From: Hydractinia symbiolongicarpus
Taxonomy: Eukaryota; Cnidaria; Hydrozoa; Anthoathecata; Hydractiniidae
Reading direction: 5' to 3'
Length of the DNA stretch: 64,000 nt
Assembly: GCF_029227915.1 (NCBI RefSeq)
Contig: NC_079887.1
Coordinates: 28,333,650 to 28,397,649 of the forward strand
The notes beneath the pieces are model-generated. The model saw only the letters and a list, made by a program, of their open reading frames with translations, ran no database searches and was not told the origin of the DNA. The number at the start of each line of letters is the position of its first letter. Within the stretch, counting starts at the first letter, position 1. Positions 1 through 12,465 of this stretch are shown here, one piece after another. Made by a program: the position numbers and the translations under genes.

Positions 1-1350
1 GAGTAAACTCATTTCCCGAACGATTTTTTAAATTATTTTTTCACCACTAAAACGCATGAGACTTTTAGTTTTCAAAAATATTTTCATATTTGATGTGACG
101 CTGAATAAAAGAAGTTTAATCGCCGGCAAACGAAAATCCGCGAGTTTCTGTAAATCCCGGACTCGGCCCGTATAGTCAAAAGTATACAAAGAAAGTACCC
201 AGGGAGTAAACTCATTTCCCGAACGATTTTTTAATTTATTTTTTCACCACTAAAACGCATGAGACTTGTAGTTTTCAAAAATGTTTTCATTTTTGATGAG
301 ACGCTTAATGAAAGAGGTTTAATCGCCGGCAAACGAAATCCCGCGTTTTCCCGTAAATCCGGGGCTTGGCCCGTATAGTCAAATGTATACAAAGAAAGTA
401 CCCAGGGAGTAAACTCATTTCCCGAACGATTTTTTAAATTTTTTTTTCACCACTAAAACGCATGAAACTTGTAGTTTTCAAAAATGTTTTCATTTTTGAT
501 GAGACGCTGAATAAAAGAAGTTTAATCGCCGGCAAACGAAAATCCGCGATTTCCCGTAAATCCCGGGCTTGGCACGTATAGTCGAATGTATACAAAGAAA
601 GTACCCTGTGAGTAAACTCATTTCCAGAACGATTTTTTAAATTATTTTTTCACCACTAAAACGCATAAGACTTGTAGTTTTTAAAAATGTTTTCATTTTT
701 GATGAGACGCTGAATAAAAGCAGTTTAATCGCCGGCAAACGAAAACCCGCGATTTCCCGTAAATCCGGGGCTTGGCACGTATAGTCAAAAGTATACAAAG
801 AAAGTACCCAGGGAGTAAACTCATTTCCCGAACGATTTTTTAAATTATTTTTTCACCACTAAAACGCATGAGACTTTTAGTTTTCAAAAATATTTTCATA
901 TTTGATGTGACGCTGAATAAAAGAAGTTTAATCGCCGGCAAACGAAAATCCGCGAGTTTCTGTAAATCCCGGACTCGGCCCGTATAGTCAAAAGTATACA
1001 AAGAAAGTACCCAGGGAGTAAACTCATTTCCCGAACGATTTTTTAATTTATTTTTTCACCACTAAAACGCATGAGACTTGTAGTTTTCAAAAATGTTTTC
1101 ATTTTTGATGAGACGCTTAATGAAAGAGGTTTAATCGCCGGCAAACGAAATCCCGCGTTTTCCCGTAAATCCGGGGCTTGGCCCGTATAGTCAAATGTAT
1201 ACAAAGAAAGTACCCAGGGAGTAAACTCATTTCCCGAACGATTTTTTAAATTTTTTTTTCACCACTAAAACGCATGAAACTTGTAGTTTTCAAAAATGTT
1301 TTCATTTTTGATGAGACGCTGAATAAAAGAAGTTTAATCGCCGGCAAACG
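1..1350 (+). repeat. Higher-order repeat, offset 812 bp (4 monomers)
   Basis: The monomer at 1 (GAGACTTTTAGT, then ATATTTTCATATTTGATGTG) recurs unchanged at 813. The TTAATGAAAGAGG monomer at 204 recurs at 1016, and the GAAACTTGTAG monomer at 407 recurs at 1219. Matching fades near 1350, where AATCCGCG becomes AACCCGCG and the following junction changes from CCTGTGAG to CCAGGGAG. The 5' copy may be cut by the window edge. Confidence 0.85.
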
Positions 1351-2232
1351 AAAACCCGCGATTTCCCGTAAATCCCGGGCTTGGCACGTATAGTCGAATG
1401 TATACAAAGAAAGTACCCAGGGAGTAAACTCATTTCCCGAACGATTTTTTAAATTTTTTTTTCACCACTAAAACGCATGAGACTTGTAGTTTTCAAAAAT
1501 GTTTTCATTTTGGATGAGACGCTGAATAAAAGCAGTTTAATCGCCGGCAAACGAAAACCTGCGATTTCCCTAAATCCCGGACTCGGCCCGTATAGTCAAA
1601 AGTATACAAAGAAAGTACCCAGGGAGTAAACTCATTTCCAGAACGATTTTTTAAATAATTTTTTCACCACTAAAACGCATAAGACTTGTAATTTTTAAAA
1701 ATGTTTTCATTTTCGATGAGACGCTGAATAAAAGAAGTTTAATCGCCGGCAAACGAAAACCTGCGATTTCCCGTAAATCCCGGGCTTGGCCCGTATAGTC
1801 AAAAGTATACAAAGAAAGTACCCTGTGAGTAAACTCATTTCCAGAACGATTTTTTAAATTATTCTTTCACCACTAAAACGCATAAGACTTGTAGTTTTCA
1901 AAAATGTTTTCATTTTTGATGAGACGCTGAATAAAAGAAGTTTAATCGCCGGCAAACGAAAACCCGCGATTTCCCGTAAATCCCGGGCTTGGCACGTATA
2001 GTCGAATGTATACAAAGAAAGTACCCAGGGAGTAAACTCATTTCCCGAACGATTTTTTAAATTTTTTTTTCACCACTAAAACGCATGAAACTTGTAGTTT
2101 TCAAAAATGTTTTCATTTTTGATGAGACGCTGAATAAAAGAAGTTTAATCGCCGGCAAACGAAAACCCGCGATTTCCTGTAAATCCAGGGCTTGGCCCGT
2201 ATAGTCAAAAGTATACAAAGAAAGTACCCAGG

Positions 2233-2435
2233 GAGTAAACTCATTTCCCGAACGATTTTTTAAATTATTTTTTCACCACTAAAACGCATGAGACTTGTAG
2301 TTTTCAAAAATGTTTTCATTTTTGATGAGACGCTGAATAAAAGAAGTTTAATCGCCGGCAAACGAAAACCCGCGATTTCCCGTAAATCCCGGGCTTGGCC
2401 CGTATAGTCAAAAGTATACAAAGAAAGTACCCAGG
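2233..2435 (+). repeat. Representative satellite monomer (near-consensus, 203 bp)
   Basis: Chosen as a reference copy because it carries the commonest base at most variable sites. In order it contains a T-rich stretch (about 2255-2273), CACCACTAAAACGCATGAGA, a second T/A-tract region, GATGAGACGCTGAATAAAAG with AATAAA at 2336-2341, GCCGGC at 2354-2359, a CG-rich stretch with CCCGGG at 2388-2393, the dyad CGGGC-TTG-GCCCG at 2390-2402, TATAGTC, and the palindrome GTATAC at 2414-2419. The start point is arbitrary in a tandem array. Length near one nucleosome plus linker is common in satellites, but any chromatin role is inference. Confidence 0.9.
2336..2341 (+). promoter_or_regulatory. AATAAA hexamer present in most monomers
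   Basis: GAATAAAAG contains the canonical polyadenylation hexamer on the + strand at the same place in most copies. The TTAATGAAAG monomer class lacks it. Nothing else indicates transcription, so function is speculative. It would tend to terminate any transcript entering the array on this strand. Confidence 0.3.
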
Positions 2436-3044
2436 GAGTAAACCCCTTTTCCCGAACGATTTTTTATATTATTTTTTTACCACTAAACGCATGAGACTTG
2501 TAGTTTTCAAAAATATTATCATATTTGATGAGACGCTGAATAAAAGAAGTTTAATCGCCGGCAAACGAAAATCTGCGATTTCCCGTAAATCCCGGACTCG
2601 GCCCGTATAGTCAACGGTATACAAAGAAAGTACCCAGGGAGTAAACTCATTTCCCGAACGATTTTTGAAATTATTTTTTCACCACTAAAACGCATGAGAC
2701 TTGTAGTTTTAAAAAATGTTTTCATTTTTGATGAGACGCTTAATGAAAGAGGTTTAATCGCCGGCAAACGAAATCCCGCGTTTTCCCGTAAATCCGGGGC
2801 TTGGCCCGTATAGTCGAATGTATACAAAGAAAGTACCCAGGGAGTAAACTCATTTCCCGAACGATTTTTTAAATTTTTTTTTCACCACTAAAACGCATGA
2901 AACTTGTAGTTTTCAAAAATGTTTTCATTTTTGATGAGACGCTGAATAAAAGAAGTTTAATCGCCGGCAAACGAAAACCCGCGATTTCCCGTAAATCCCG
3001 GGCTTGGCACGTATAGTCGAATGTATACAAAGAAAGTACCCAGG

Positions 3045-5000
3045 GAGTAAACTCATTTCCCGAACGATTTTTTAAATTTTTTTTTCACCACTAAAACGCA
3101 TGAAACTTGTAGTTTTCAAAAATGTTTTCATTTTTGATGAGACGCTGAATAAAAGAAGTTTAATCGCCGGCAAACGAAAATCCGCGATTTCCCGTAAATC
3201 CCGGGCTTGGCACGTATAGTCGAATGTATACAAAGAAAGTACCCTGTGAGTAAACTCATTTCCAGAACGATTTTTTAAATTATTTTTTCACCACTAAAAC
3301 GCATAAGACTTGTAGTTTTTAAAAATGTTTTCATTTTTGATGAGACGCTGAATAAAAGCAGTTTAATCGCCGGCAAACGAAAACCCGCGATTTCCCGTAA
3401 ATCCGGGGCTTGGCACGTATAGTCAAAAGTATACAAAGAAAGTACCCAGGGAGTAAACTCATTTCCCGAACGATTTTTTAAATTATTTTTTCACCACTAA
3501 AACGCATGAGACTTGTAGTTTTCAAAAATATTTTCATATTTGATGTGACGCTGAATAAAAGAAGTTTAATCGCCGGCAAACGAAAATCCGCGAGTTTCTG
3601 TAAATCCCGGACTCGGCCCGTATAGTCAAAAGTATACAAAGAAAGTACCCAGGGAGTAAACTCATTTCCCAAACGATTTTTTAATTTATTTTTTCACCAC
3701 TAAAACGCATGAGACTTGTAGTTTTCAAAAATGTTTTCATTTTTGATGAGACGCTTAATGAAAGAGGTTTAATCGCCGGCAAACGAAATCCCGCGTTTTC
3801 CCGTAAATCCGGGGCTTGGCCCGTATAGTCAAATGTATACAAAGAAAGTACCCAGGGAGTAAACTCATTTCCCGAACGATTTTTTAAATTTTTTTTTCAC
3901 CACTAAAACGCATGAAACTTGTAGTTTTCAAAAATGTTTTCATTTTTGATGAGACGCTGAATAAAAGAAGTTTAATCGCCGGCAAACGAAAACCCGCGAT
4001 TTCCCGTAAATCCCGGGCTTGGCACGTATAGTCGAATGTATACAAAGAAAGTACCCAGGGAGTAAACTCACTTCCCGAACGATTTTTTAAATTTTTTTTT
4101 CACCACTAAAACGCATGAGACTTGTAGTTTTCAAAAATGTTTTCATTTTGGATGAGACGCTGAATAAAAGCAGTTTAATCGCCGGCAAACGAAAACCTGC
4201 GATTTCCCTAAATCCCGGACTCGGCCCGTATAGTCAAAAGTATACAAAGAAAGTACCCAGGGAGTAAACTCATTTCCAGAACGATTTTTTAAATAATTTT
4301 TTCACCACTAAAACGCATAAGACTTGTAATTTTTAAAAATGTTTTCATTTTCGATGAGACGCTGAATAAAAGAAGTTTAATCGCCGGCAAACGAAAACCT
4401 GCGATTTCCCGTAAATCCCGGGCTTGTCCCGTATAGTCAAAAGTATACAAAGAAAGTACCCTGTGAGTAAACTCATTTCCAGAAAGATTTTTTAAATTAT
4501 TCTTTCACCACTAAAACGCATAAGACTTGTAGTTTTCAAAAATGTTTTCATTTTTGATGAGACGCTGAATAAAAGAAGTTTAATCGCCGGCAAACGAAAA
4601 CCCGCGATTTCCTGTAAATCCAGGGCTTGGCCCGTATAGTCAAAAGTATACAAAGAAAGTACCCAGGGAGTAAACTCATTTCCCGAACGATTTTTTAAAT
4701 TATTTTTTCACCACTAAAACGCATGAGACTTGTAGTTTTCAAAAATGTTTTCATTTTTGATGAGACGCTGAATAAAAGAAGTTTAATCGCCGGCAAACGA
4801 AAACCCGCGACTTCCCGTAAATCCCGGGCTTGGCCCGTATAGTCAAAAGTATACAAAGAAAGTACCCAGGGAGTAAACCCCTTTTCCCGAACGATTTTTT
4901 ATATTATTTTTTTACCACTAAACGCATGAGACTTGTAGTTTTCAAAAATATTATCATATTTGATGAGACGCTGAATAAAAGAAGTTTAATCGCCGGCAAA
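3045..5000 (+). repeat. Higher-order repeat A, copy 2 (one monomer deleted)
   Basis: Direct copy of the unit that starts at 407. The two units differ by scattered single bases, for example CACTTCCCG near 4070 and CTTGTCCCG near 4425. At 4465-4667 a single monomer joins the first half of the monomer at 1827 (ATTCTTTCACC) to the second half of the monomer at 2030 (TTTCCTGTAAATCCAGGG), so exactly one 203-bp unit was lost. Similarity to copy 1 ends near 5000. Confidence 0.85.
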
Positions 5001-6719
5001 CGAAAACCCGCGATTTCCCGTAAATCCCGGGCTTGGCACGTATAGTCGAATGTATACAAAGAAAGTACCCTGTGAGTAAACTCATTTCCAGAACGATTTT
5101 TTAAATTATTTTTTCACCACTAAAACGCATAAGACTTGTTGTTTTTAAAAATGTTTTCATTTTTGATGAGACGCTGAATAAAAGCAGTTTAATCGCCGGC
5201 AAACGAAAACCCGCGATTTCCCGTAAATCCGGGGCTTGGCCCGTATAGTCAAAAGTATACAAAGAAAGTACCCAGGGAGTAAACTCATTTCCCGAACGAT
5301 TTTTTAAATTATTTTTTCACCACTAAAATGCATGAGACTTGTAGTTTTCAAAAATGTTTTCATTTTTGATGAGACGCTGAATAAAAGCAGTTTAATCGCC
5401 GGCAAACGAAAACCTGCGATTTCCCTAACTCCCGGACTCGGCCCGTATAGTCAAAAGTATACAAAGAAAGTACCTAGGGAGTAAACTCATTTCCCGAACG
5501 ATTTTTGAAATTATTTTTTCACCACTAAAACGCATGAGACTTGTAGTTTTCAAAAATGTTTTCATTTTTGATGAGACGCTTAATGAAAGAGGTTTAATCG
5601 CCGGCAAACGAAATCCCGCGTTTTCCCGTAAATCCGGGGCTTGGCCCGTATAGTCGAATGTATACAAAGAAAGTACCCAGGGAGTAAACTCATTTCCCGA
5701 ACGATTTTTTAAATTATTTTTTCACCACTATAACGCATGAGACTTGTAGTTTTCAAAAATGTTTTCATTTTTGATGAGACGCTGAATAAAAGCAGTTTAA
5801 TCGCCGGCAAACGAAAATCCGCGATTTCCCGTAAATCCCGGACTCGGCCCGTATAGTCAACGGTATACAAAGAAAGTACCCAGGGAGTAAACTCATTTCC
5901 CGAACGATTTTTGAAATTATTTTTTCACCACTAAAACGCATGAGACTTGTAGTTTTCAAAAATGTTTTCATTTTTGATGAGACGCTTAATGAAAGAGGTT
6001 TAATCGCCGGCAAACGAAATCCCGCGTTTTCCCGTAAATCCGGGGCTTGGCCCGTATAGTCGAATGTATACAAAGAAAGTACCCAGGGAGTAAACTCATT
6101 TCCCGAACGATTTTTTAAATTTTTTTTTCACCACTAAAACGCATGAAACTTGTAGTTTTCAAAAATGTTTTCATTTTTGATGAGAGGCTGAATAAAAGAA
6201 GTTTAATCGCCGGCAAACGAAAACCCGCGATTTCCCGTAAATCCCGGGCTTGGCACGTATAGTCGAATGTATACAAAGAAAGTACCCAGGGAGTAAACTC
6301 ATTTCCCGAACGATTTTTTAAATTTTTTTTTCACCACTAAAACGCATGAAACTTGTAGTTTTCAAAAATGTTTTCATTTTTGATGAGACGCTGAATGAAA
6401 GAAGTTTAATGGCCGGCAAACAAAAACCCGCGATTTCCCGTAAATCCCGGGCTTGGCACGTATAGTCGAATGTATACAAAGAAAGTACCCTGTGAGTTAA
6501 CTCATTTCCAGAACGATTTTTTAAATTATTTTTTCACCACTAAAACGCATAAGACTTGTAGTTTTTAAAAATGTTTTCATTTTTGATGAGACGCTGAATA
6601 AAAGCAGTTTTATCGCCGGCAAACGAAAACCCGCGATTTCCCGTAAATCCAGGGCTTGGCCCGTATAGTCAAAAGTATACAAAGAAAGTACCCAGGGAGT
6701 AAACTCATTTCCCGAACGA
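5001..6719 (+). repeat. Satellite monomers without a clear long-range unit
   Basis: About eight or nine monomers in the same orientation. They mix the TTAATGAAAGAGG class, the GAAACTTGTAG class and the CCTGTGAG class. I see no additional insertion, gene or long exact repeat here beyond the 203-bp period. Confidence 0.8.
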
Positions 6720-7950
6720 TTTTTTAAATTATTTTTTCACCACTAAAACGCATGAGACTTGTAGTTTTCAAAAATATTTTCATATTTGATGTGACGCTGA
6801 ATAAAAGAAGTTTAATCGCCGGCAAACGAAAATCCGCGAGTTCCTGTAAATCCCGGACTCGGCCCGTATAGTCAAAAGTATACAAAGAAAGTACCCAGGG
6901 AGTAAACTCATTTCCCGAACGATTTTTTAAATTTTTTTTTCACCACTAAAACGCATGAAACTTGTAGTTTTCAAAAATGTTTTCATTTTTGATGAGACGC
7001 TGAATAAAAGAAGTTTAATCGCCGGCAAACGAAAACCCGCGATTTCCCGTAAATCCCGGGCTTGGCACGTATAGTCGAATGTATACAAAGAAAGTACCCA
7101 GGGAGTAAACTCATTTCCCGAACGATTTTTTAAATTTTTTTTTCACCACTAAAACGCATGAAACTTGTAGTTTTCCAAAATGTTTTCATTTTTGTTGAGA
7201 CGCTGAATAAAAGAAGTTTAATCGCCGGCAAACGAAAACCCGCGATTTCCCGTAAATCCCGGGCTTGGCACATATAGTCGAATGTATACAAAGAAAGTAC
7301 CCTGTGAGTTAACTCATTTCCAGAACGATTTTTTAAATTATTTTTTCACCACTAAAACGCATGAGACTTGTAGTTTTCAAAAATATTTTCATATTTGATG
7401 TGACGCTGAATAAAAGAAGTTTAATAGCCGGCAAACGAAAATCCGCGAGTTCCTGTAAATCCCGGACTCGGCCCGTATAGTCAAAAGTATACAAAGAAAG
7501 TACCCAGGGAGTAAACTCATTTCCCGAACGATTTTTTAAATTTTTTTTTCACCACTAAAACGCATGAAACTTGTAGTTTTCAAAAATGTTTTCATTTTTG
7601 ATGAGACGCTGAATAAAAGAAGTTTAATCGCCGGCAAACGAAAACCCGCGATTTCCCGTAAATCCCGGGCTTGGCACGTATAGTCGAATGTATACAAAGA
7701 AAGTACCCAGGGAGTAAACTCATTTCCCGAACGATTTTTTAAATTTTTTTTTCACCACTAAAACGCATGAAACTTGTAGTTTTCAAAAATGTTTTCATTT
7801 TTGTTGAGACGCTGAATAAAAGAAGTTTAATCGCCGGCAAACGAAAACCCGCGATTTCCCGTAAATCCCGGGCTTGGCACATATAGTCGAATGTATACAA
7901 AGAAAGTACCCTGTGAGTTAACTCATTTCCAGAACGATTTTTTAAATTAT
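6720..7950 (+). repeat. Tandem duplication, offset 609 bp (3 monomers)
   Basis: Monomer starts at 6900 and 7509 are 609 bp apart and carry the same series of variants, including the rare TTTTTGTTGAGACG and GGCACATATAGTCG markers and the CTGTGAGTTAACTC junction. The monomer at about 7306 is a hybrid: it begins with the TTCCAGAACG class and continues with the ATATTTTCATATTTGATGTG class, as expected at a duplication junction. Edges are approximate. Confidence 0.8.
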
Positions 7951-8116
7951 TTTTTCACCACTAAAACGCATAAGACTTGTAGGTTTTAAAAATGTTTTCA
8001 TTTTTGATGTGACGGTGAATAAAAGAAGTTTAATCGCCGGCAAACGAAAACCCGCGATTTCCCGTAATCCCCGGCTTGGCCCGTATAGTCAAAAGTATAC
8101 AAAGAAAGTACCCAGG

Positions 8117-9534
8117 GAGTAAACTCATTTCCCGAACGATTTTTTAAATTATTTTTTCACCACCAAAACGCATGAGACTTGTAGTTTTCAAAAATGTTTT
8201 CATTTTTGATGAGACGCTGAATAAAAGAAGTTTAATTGCCGGCAAACGAAAACCCGCGATTTCCCGTAAATCCCGGGCTTGGCACGTATAGTCGAATGTA
8301 TACAAAGAAAGTACCCTGTGAGTAAACTCATTTCCAGAACGATTTTTTAAATTATTCTTTCAACACTAAAACGCATAAGACTTGTAGTTTTTAAAAAAGT
8401 TTTCATTTTTGATGAGACGCTGAATAAAAGCAGTTTAATCGCCGGCAAACGAAAACCTGCGATTTCCCTAAATCCCGGACTCGGCCCGTATAGTCAAAAG
8501 TATACAAAGAAAGTACCCAGGGAGTAAACTCATTTCCAGAACGATTTTTTAAATTATTTTTTCACCACTAAAACGCATAGGACTTGTAATTTTTAAAAAT
8601 GTTTTCATTTTTGATGAGATGCTGAATAAAAGAAGTTTAATCGCCGGCAAACGAAAACCCGCGATTTCCCGTAAATCCGGGGTTTGGCCCGTATAGTCAA
8701 AAGTAAACAAAGAAAGTACCCAGGGAGTAAACTCATTTCCCGAACGATTTTTTATATTATTTTTTTACCACTAAACGCATGAGACTTGTAGTTTTCAAAA
8801 ATATTTTCATATTTGATGAGACGCTGAATAAAAGAAGTTTAATCGCCGGCAAACGAAAACCCGCGATTTCCCGTAAATCCCGGGCTTGGCCCGTATAGTC
8901 AAAAGTATACAAAGAAAGTACCCAGGGAGTAAACTCATTTCTCGAACGATTTTTTAAATTATTTTTTCACCACTAAAACGCATGAGACTTGTAGTTTTCA
9001 AAAATGTTTTCATTTTTGATGAGACGCTGAATAAAAGCAGTTTAATCGCCGGCAAACGAAAACCTGCGATTTCCCTAAATCCCGGACTCGGCCCGTATAG
9101 TCAAAAGTATACAAAGAAAGTACCCAGGGAGTAAACTCATTTCCCGAACGATTTTTTAATTTATTTTTTCACCACTAAAACGCATGAGACTTGTAGTTTT
9201 CAAAAATGTTTTCATTTTTGATGAGACGCTTAATGAAAGAGGTTTAATCGCCGGCAAACGAAATCCCGCGTTTTCCCGTAAATCCGGGGCTTGGCCCGTA
9301 TAGTCGAATGTATACAAAGAAAGTACCCAGGGAGTAAACTCATTTCCCGAACGATTTTTTAAATTTTTTTTTCACCACTAAAACGCATGAAACTTGTAGT
9401 TTTCAAAAATGTTTTCATTTTTGATGAGACGCTGAATAAAAGAAGTTTAATCGCCGGCAAACGAAAACCCGCGATTTCCCGTAAATCCCGGGCTTGGCAC
9501 GTATAGTCGAATGTATACAAAGAAAGTACCCAGG
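8117..9534 (+). repeat. Higher-order repeat B, copy 1 (7 monomers, 1418 bp)
   Basis: Runs from the monomer with CACCACCAAAACGC (start 8117) to the base before the same monomer at 9535. Shared markers are TTAATTGCCGG, ATTCTTTCAACACT, AAAAAAGTTTTC, CATAGGACTTG, GAGATGCTG and TTATTTTTTTACCACT. The length is three bases short of seven full monomers. Confidence 0.85.
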
Positions 9535-10952
9535 GAGTAAACTCATTTCCCGAACGATTTTTTAAATTATTTTTTCACCACCAAAACGCATGAGACTTGT
9601 AGTTTTCAAAAATGTTTTCATTTTTGATGAGACGCTGAATAAAAGAAGTTTAATTGCCGGCAAACGAAAACCCGCGATTTCCCGTAAATCCCGGGCTTGG
9701 CACGTATAGTCGAATGTATACAAAGAAAGTACCCTGTGAGTAAACTCATTTCCAGAACGATTTTTTAAATTATTCTTTCAACACTAAAACGCATAAGACT
9801 TGTAGTTTTTAAAAAAGTTTTCATTTTTGATGAGACGCTGAATAAAAGCAGTTTAATCGCCGGCAAACGAAAACCTGCGATTTCCCTAAATCCCGGACTC
9901 GGCCCGTATAGTCAAAAGTATACAAAGAAAGTACCCAGGGAGTAAACTCATTTCCAGAACGATTTTTTAAATTATTTTTTCACCACGAAAACGCATAGGA
10001 CTTGTAATTTTTAAAAATGTTTTCATTTTTGATGAGATGCTGAATAAAAGAAGTTTAATCGCCGGCAAACCAAAACCCGCGATTTCCCGTAAATCCCGGG
10101 CTTGGCACGTATAGTCAAAAGTATACAAAGAAAGTACCCAGGGAGTAAACTCATTTCCCGAACGATTTTTTAAATTATTTTTTTACCACTGAACGCATGA
10201 GACTTGTAGTTTTCAAAAATATTTTCATATTTGATGAGACGCTGAATAAAAGAAGTTTAATCGCCGGCAAACGAAAACCCGCGATTTCCCGTAAATCCCG
10301 GGCTTGGCCCGTATAGTCAAAAGTATACAAAGAAAGTACCCAGGGAGTAAACTCATTTCCCGAACGATTTTTTAAATTATTTTTTCACCACTAAAACGCA
10401 TGAGACTTGTAGTTTTCAAAAATGTTTTCATTTTTGATGAGACGCTGAATAAAAGCAGTTTAATCGCCGGCAAACGAAAACCTGCGATTTCCCTAAATCC
10501 CGGACTCGGCCCGTATAGTCAAAAGTATACAAAGAAAGTACCCAGGGAGTAAACTCATTTCCCGAACGATTTTTTAATTTATTTTTTCACCACTAAAACG
10601 CATGAGACTTGTAGTTTTCAAAAATGTTTTCATTTTTGATGAGACGCTTAATGAAAGAGGTTTAATCGCCGGCAAACGAAATCCCGCGTTTTCCCGTAAA
10701 TCCGGGGCTTGGCCCGTATAGTCGAATGTATACAAAGAAAGTACCCAGGGAGTAAACTCATTTCCCGAACGATTTTTTAAATTTTTTTTTCACCACTAAA
10801 ACGCATGAAACTTGTAGTTTTCAAAAATGTTTTCATTTTTGATGAGACGCTGAATAAAAGAAGTTTAATCGCCGGCAAACGAAAACCCGCGATTTCCCGT
10901 AAATCCCGGGCTTGGCACGTATAGTCGAATGTATACAAAGAAAGTACCCAGG
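9535..10952 (+). repeat. Higher-order repeat B, copy 2
   Basis: Immediate tandem copy of 8117-9534 at an offset of exactly 1418 bp, ending where a new GAGTAAAG monomer starts at 10953. Scattered differences such as CCACGAAAACG near 9984 and AAACCAAAACCCG near 10068 are private to this copy. Confidence 0.85.
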
Positions 10953-12465
10953 GAGTAAAGTCATTTCCCGAACGATTTTTTAAATTTTTTTTTCACCACT
11001 AAAACGCATGAAACTTGTAGTTTTCAAAAATGTTTTCATTTTTGTTGAGACGCTGAATAAAAGACGTTTAATCGCCGGCAAACGAAAACCCGCGATTTCC
11101 CGTAAATCCCGGGCTTGGCACATATAGTCGAATGTATACAAAGAAAGTACCCTGTGAGTAAACTCATTTCCAGAACGATTTTTTAAATTATTTTTTCACC
11201 ACTAAAACGCATAAGACTTGTAGGTTTTAAAAATGTTTTCATTTTTGATGTGACGGTGAATAAAAGAAGTTTAATCGCCGGCAAACGAAAACCCGCGATT
11301 TCCCGTAATCCCCGGCTTGGCCCGTATAGTTAAAAGTATACAAAGAAAGTACCCAGGGAGTAAACTCACTTCCCGAACGATTTTTTAAATTATTTTTTCA
11401 CCACCAAAACGCATGAGACTTGTAGTTTTCAAAAATGTTTTCATTTTTGATGAGACGCTGAATAAAAGCAGTTTAATCGCCGGCAAACGAAAACCTGCGA
11501 TTTCCCTAAATCCCGGACTCGGCCCGTATAGTCAAAAGTATACAAAGAAAGTACCCAGGGAGTAAACTCATTTCCCGAACGATTTTTTAATTTATTTTTT
11601 CACCACTAAAACGCATGAGACTTGTAGTTTTCAAAAATGTTTTCATTTTTGATGAGACGCTTAATGAAAGAGGTTTAATCGCCGGCAAACGAAATCCCGC
11701 GTTTTCCCGTAAATCCGGGGCTTGGCCCGTATAGTCGAATGTATACAAAGAAAGTACCCAGGGAGTAAACTCATTTCCCGAACGATTTTTTAAATTTTTT
11801 TTTCACCACTAAAACGCATGAAACTTGTAGTTTTCAAAAATGTTTTCATTTTTGATGAGACGCTGAATAAAAGAAGTTTAATCGCCGGCAAACGAAAACC
11901 CGCGATTTCCCGTAAATCCCGGGCTTGGCACGTATAGTCGAATGTATACAAAGAAAGTACCCAGGGAGTAAACTCATTTCCCGAACGATTTTTTAAATTT
12001 TTTTTTCACCACTAAAACGCATGAAACTTGTAGTTTTCAAAAATGTTTTCATTTTTGTTGAGACGCTGAATAAAAGACGTTTAATCGCCGGCAAACGAAA
12101 ACCCGCGATTTCCCGTAAATCCCGGGCTTGGCACATATAGTCGAATGTATACAAAGAAAGTACCCTGTGAGTAAACTCATTTCCAGAACGATTTTTTAAA
12201 TTATTTTTTCACCACTAAAACGCATAAGACTTGTAGGTTTTAAAAATGTTTTCATTTTTGATGTGACGGTGAATAAAAGAAGTTTAATCGCCGGCAAACG
12301 AAAACCCGCGATTTCCCGTAATCCCCGGCTTGGCCCGTATAGTTAAAAGTATACAAAGAAAGTACCCAGGGAGTAAACTCACTTCCCGAACGATTTTTTA
12401 AATTATTTTTTCACCACCAAAACGCATGAGACTTGTAGTTTTCAAAAATGTTTTCATTTTTGATG
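10440..12465 (+). repeat. Tandem duplication, offset 1013 bp (5 monomers)
   Basis: The TTAATGAAAGAGG monomer marker at 10649 recurs at 11662, and the TGACGGTGAA marker at 11251 recurs at 12264, both 1013 bp apart. The second copy also keeps AGACGTTTAATCGCC, GGCACATATAGTCG and AGTTAAAAGTATAC. The hybrid monomer near 11360-11560 joins CACCACCAAAACGC to AAAAGCAGTTTAATCGCC and marks the junction. Outer edges are approximate. Confidence 0.75.

Larger units (their letters stand above)
407..3044 (+). repeat. Higher-order repeat A, copy 1 (13 monomers, 2638 bp)
   Basis: The order of variant monomers from 407 is repeated from 3045, an offset of 2638 bp. Shared private markers include the GGATGAGACGC monomer (near 1510 and 4150), TAAATAATTTTTTC (near 1650 and 4291) and ATTCTTTCACC (near 1860 and 4499). 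Copy 1 carries two monomers at 1827-2232 where copy 2 carries one. After that the offset drops to 2435. Matching is lost near 2565. Confidence 0.85.
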
